Both the position numbers and the translations under genes were made by a program. Positions 60,956-64,000 of a stretch of DNA of 64,000 bases are shown piece after piece. The notes under the pieces are model-generated. The model made no database searches. It saw only the letters and a program-made list of their open reading frames with translations, and was not told the origin of the DNA. Location: assembly GCA_028583405.1 (NCBI GenBank), contig CM053260.1, forward strand, positions 18,367,401 to 18,431,400, read 5' to 3'. Source of the DNA: Pogonophryne albipinna (taxonomy: Eukaryota; Chordata; Actinopteri; Perciformes; Artedidraconidae). Position 1 is the stretch's first letter; every line of letters starts with the position of its first letter.

Positions 60956-61914
60956 CCTGGACAGTGTAAAAAGCCTTTGCTCCGTTGGTGCGGTGTATCT
61001 CCTGCTGATTGATATGCTAAAACATACTGCTGCTAAAAGCTCACTGGCAGAACATTAATTACCTTCAAGAGACCAGCGTCCACTTTACACCTGGTATGGA
61101 TCTGGCTGTTCGCTGGCATTAATGTACTCTGCCGGTTTAATCTCTACATCCTGATGATGGCTCATTATTAAGTTATTATACTATGACATATCTTTCTATT
61201 CCGGTTCCGACAGAGATTGTATTGTGTTCCTTTATTTCCTAACCTGTATATGTAGTAGTAAAATAGCACATATTCAGCTGAGCATGCTTGCCAATGAATA
61301 ATTAGCTCTAGTCACTGAAGTGTATGATACATCTAATTTCCCATTATCATATTTGTTTTCAACAACTGCTAAGATTTCTTCATGATTCACCATTACCTTT
61401 ATGACATTTCTGAATGAAATATTATCAACTCTTAGATTTGCAGCATTCCCTTCACTGAAACACAGTATTATTAAGAATTCAAGAGAACAGATTTGGTTTA
61501 GGGTTTGAGACTTTATAAATCAGAAATTCATTTGTTGAATAGCAGTGAAGACACATTTACTTAATGTGTGCTGCTCTGGGACATAGCTTAGCTTAGCTCA
61601 CAACCTGAAGAAAGATGGGAAACACCTAGCAAAACACACAGACAAAAATCTGAGAAACATTCAAAGATCTACAATAATTTCTGCTGTATCTCAATTGTTA
61701 GCATCAGAAGAGACTATATTAAAGTATGGCATCAGATGCAGATCAGTTGGAATTGATTGCTTTATGTTTTTGATACTATAGTAAATCTTACTGACCTGTT
61801 GGTGGCTTATAATATTCTGCAGAATATTAATCATTCCTTAAAACTCAAATGCACGTGTCATGTTCTCCCTAACTGCTCATTTTAAAAACACACACTTTAC
61901 TCACATTTATCATC
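60956..61914. other. Non-coding host DNA
   Basis: 60990-61150 has balanced composition with CATTAATTACC and GCATTAATG motifs and may be regulatory. 61585-61620 contains a weak GCTTAGCTTAGC motif seen in dispersed fish repeats. Confidence 0.45.
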
Positions 61915-62140
61915 TTCAGCTGCACCTGGGGCGCTCTGTTGTTGCTGTGCATTTCAGCGGGCTCCAGCGCCAGCCTCCCTCTCACACCCCTTTTAGCAAA
62001 TTAGACCGTTTAATTAGGAAAAGCTCATTTGTATCAAATCATTTACATGGTGCAGCCAGCCTTTGCCAGGATATTCTAATTGATTATTGTTGCCTGAGGT
62101 GCCGTTGGTGGTTGGATATGCCTGCGCGTGAGTGTGTATG
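61915..62140. promoter_or_regulatory. Candidate conserved non-coding element
   Basis: A dense run of homeodomain-type sites lies in balanced-composition DNA: TTTAATTAGG, CTAATTGATTA and AAATTAGAC. It has no coding frame or repeat signature. This looks like a developmental enhancer-type element, but only cross-species alignment can show conservation. Confidence 0.3.
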
Positions 62141-64000
62141 CTTGTAAATGAGTAAATGACTTTGAGGTAATGATAAAAGGAAATAAACTTTATCCATGCG
62201 CTGATTGCCATAATCAAACAAGGTAAAATCAGCCTATTTACAAAACCGTTTTTAATAGGTCTGCTATTAAACTAGTATTTTCATTGTGGCAAATATTGTA
62301 AGTATAATACTTCCAACCACTGCTTTTCCTGCTGTTCATTTTCCTTTTATTTTTACAAGTGATTGGACACCTTTCTGCTCTGAAGTGCCTCTCTGCCTAT
62401 TTTTGTGGAGACATACTCACCTCAATCATCTTTGAAGGCACTGCCCACCAATAGGAAACATAGCTCCTTGAGTTCATTGTACCCTTTCATAAAGTTCCAT
62501 TTTGAAATAAAGCCTTTCCATGGTCCCTCCAAAATGCTTCTGTTGAGCGGACCCCATTACGGAAAGGAGCAAACCTACTTCCCCGTTGCAGCTCACAAAT
62601 GACCCTTTGATGAGGCTGCCCTTTCACCCTTTTATAAAGCAGAGTGAACGAGGGAGAGCCAAGTGCGTGGGGGTTTGAAGGATACAGGATAAAGAACAGA
62701 CAAAAGAGACGACAAATTATGAGAATTCATCCAGTGGTGCAATGAACGGCCTTTCAGTGGCGAGTCCCTCTTTCTACTCAGCAGCTGCTCAACAAAGAAG
62801 AGACATTAAATTATAACCAAATGGTTTCCATGACACCCTGCAAGCTTTCAAATGTCTTTTCGCTTTTATTGCATCTCTGATCTTTTTCAGGCAGCTTCTT
62901 GATAATTACAGCCGGAGAGGAAGAGGAGTTCAAAGGTATCAGTAAAGGGGCAGAGCCAACTTGTTCCTATAAAAAAAGCAAATAACATAAATTGATGTGG
63001 TACACCATAACTTAACAATACCACAACATTTGCTGAGTGATGGAGATGTACATTTATATATAAAACAGCTCTTGGCAGCCAAAGTTTCATCATTAGAAAT
63101 CACATGAAGTAATTGTAGAGCTATATAAAGGTGAATAATATAAGTTATTACCATAATATTAAGCTATTATCAAGAGCGAGTCAGGGTTAAGACTCATTCA
63201 GCATACAGAATAGTGTCACCTCTAGCTCACTAATTATCTTTGTTACCACAAAGAGAATAATAAGCATGGTTGGAACAGAGGAGGACCTCATGCTTATAAT
63301 ATGTAATTTCCTTTTATACCACATCATGTTTTTTCTTCTGAATGTGTGTAAGTTTGACAAACAATATACAATATGATAATTAGTAACCTCCTTAAGAAGT
63401 TAGTATTTACTTTAACTTTTGGATGTAGCTGAGCTTATCACCTCTTGGCTATAGCTCCATATGTGACACTGACACAGGGGTGGTATTTATCTTTTCGCCT
63501 CACTCAAGATAACTTAAAAATGTTACCAAATTATTAATATTTACCAAAATACAATCTCAGACGGAAGACATTTAGCAACTTGAGAGACGAGAATGTAGTT
63601 GGCATCGACATCTACAACAGTTTGTTTGTCTGCAATCATATGATGATATCTGTTCTTAGACACAAAAAGCCAAATTGTAATACCGTTCCGACTATTTTTG
63701 CCTCTTTTTCCAAAATTCTACAGGCAACCAAAGCCCACTCAAACCAGAAAACTACCAATACCAAAATATTGCTCTGTTTTCTACAGATTCTGCATTCATA
63801 TGCAGATATCTTAAGCCTAAATGTAATTTAAAAAAATGTGGATTTATTTGGCTTCATTGGATTCGGTCCACTCTTTTCTGCTAGCCTAAAGCTTCATTAG
63901 CCACAGCTTTGACAAAAAGACTAGGAAATATCTGAATATGCCTTTGATGGCTCGCATAACTACTGTGGAAACACACTGTATGGGATTAGGACGACATTGG
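62141..64000. other. Non-coding host DNA to the window end
   Basis: No gene, RNA or bounded repeat is supported. The last 800 bp are AT-rich with only short frames. Confidence 0.5.

Overview
The window looks like teleost (probably percomorph-type) genomic DNA. The evidence is the repeat content: Tol2-like hAT MITEs, L2/UnaL2-type LINE tails, BED-finger DNA transposons, a class-I-like endogenous retrovirus and at least eight very long CA/GT microsatellites. No conventional multi-exon host protein gene could be recognised. The species and family assignments are inference from pattern recognition, because no database search was possible.

Layout. 239-8886 is one minus-strand endogenous retrovirus with 523-bp LTRs (about 1% different from each other), a 4-bp target duplication, PBS, PPT and decayed gag, pro, pol and env. 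Its capsid region, RT thumb/connection and most of env are missing, and about 2.15 kb of other repeats sit inside pol. 8887-10249 is ordinary non-coding DNA. 10250-10675 looks like the spliced, polyadenylated 3' end of a minus-strand transcript. 10850-17541 is a nested tandem array of seventeen 296-bp units (the last cut by the gap), interrupted twice by a nearly identical 0.88-kb LTR-like spacer; it runs into a 1,000-N assembly gap (17542-18541). Each unit carries an L2-type LINE 3' tail and, at its border on the minus strand, a polypyrimidine tract fused directly to CAG|GTAAGT, the form of a recursive-splice site.

18564-24436 is a 1.43-kb LTR with TGTTGC/GCAACA ends, split by a 4.43-kb DNA transposon (19111-23543). 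That transposon encodes an apparently intact two-exon, 775-aa BED-finger transposase and seems to make 6-bp target duplications. A deletion derivative of it (34815-36458) lies 11 kb to the right and contains a Tol2-like MITE.

From 25 kb to 64 kb the DNA is non-coding host sequence with precisely bounded DNA transposons (29978-30700, 31723-32268, 33569-34691, 40248-40701, 49670-50367, 57562-57942, 59410-59667), microsatellites, one candidate TATA/CCAAT promoter (about 32.5 kb) and several homeobox-motif-rich stretches that may be conserved non-coding elements. The most unusual parts are the LTR/LINE-tail array with its repeated splice-ratchet motif and the intact transposon with atypical target duplications.
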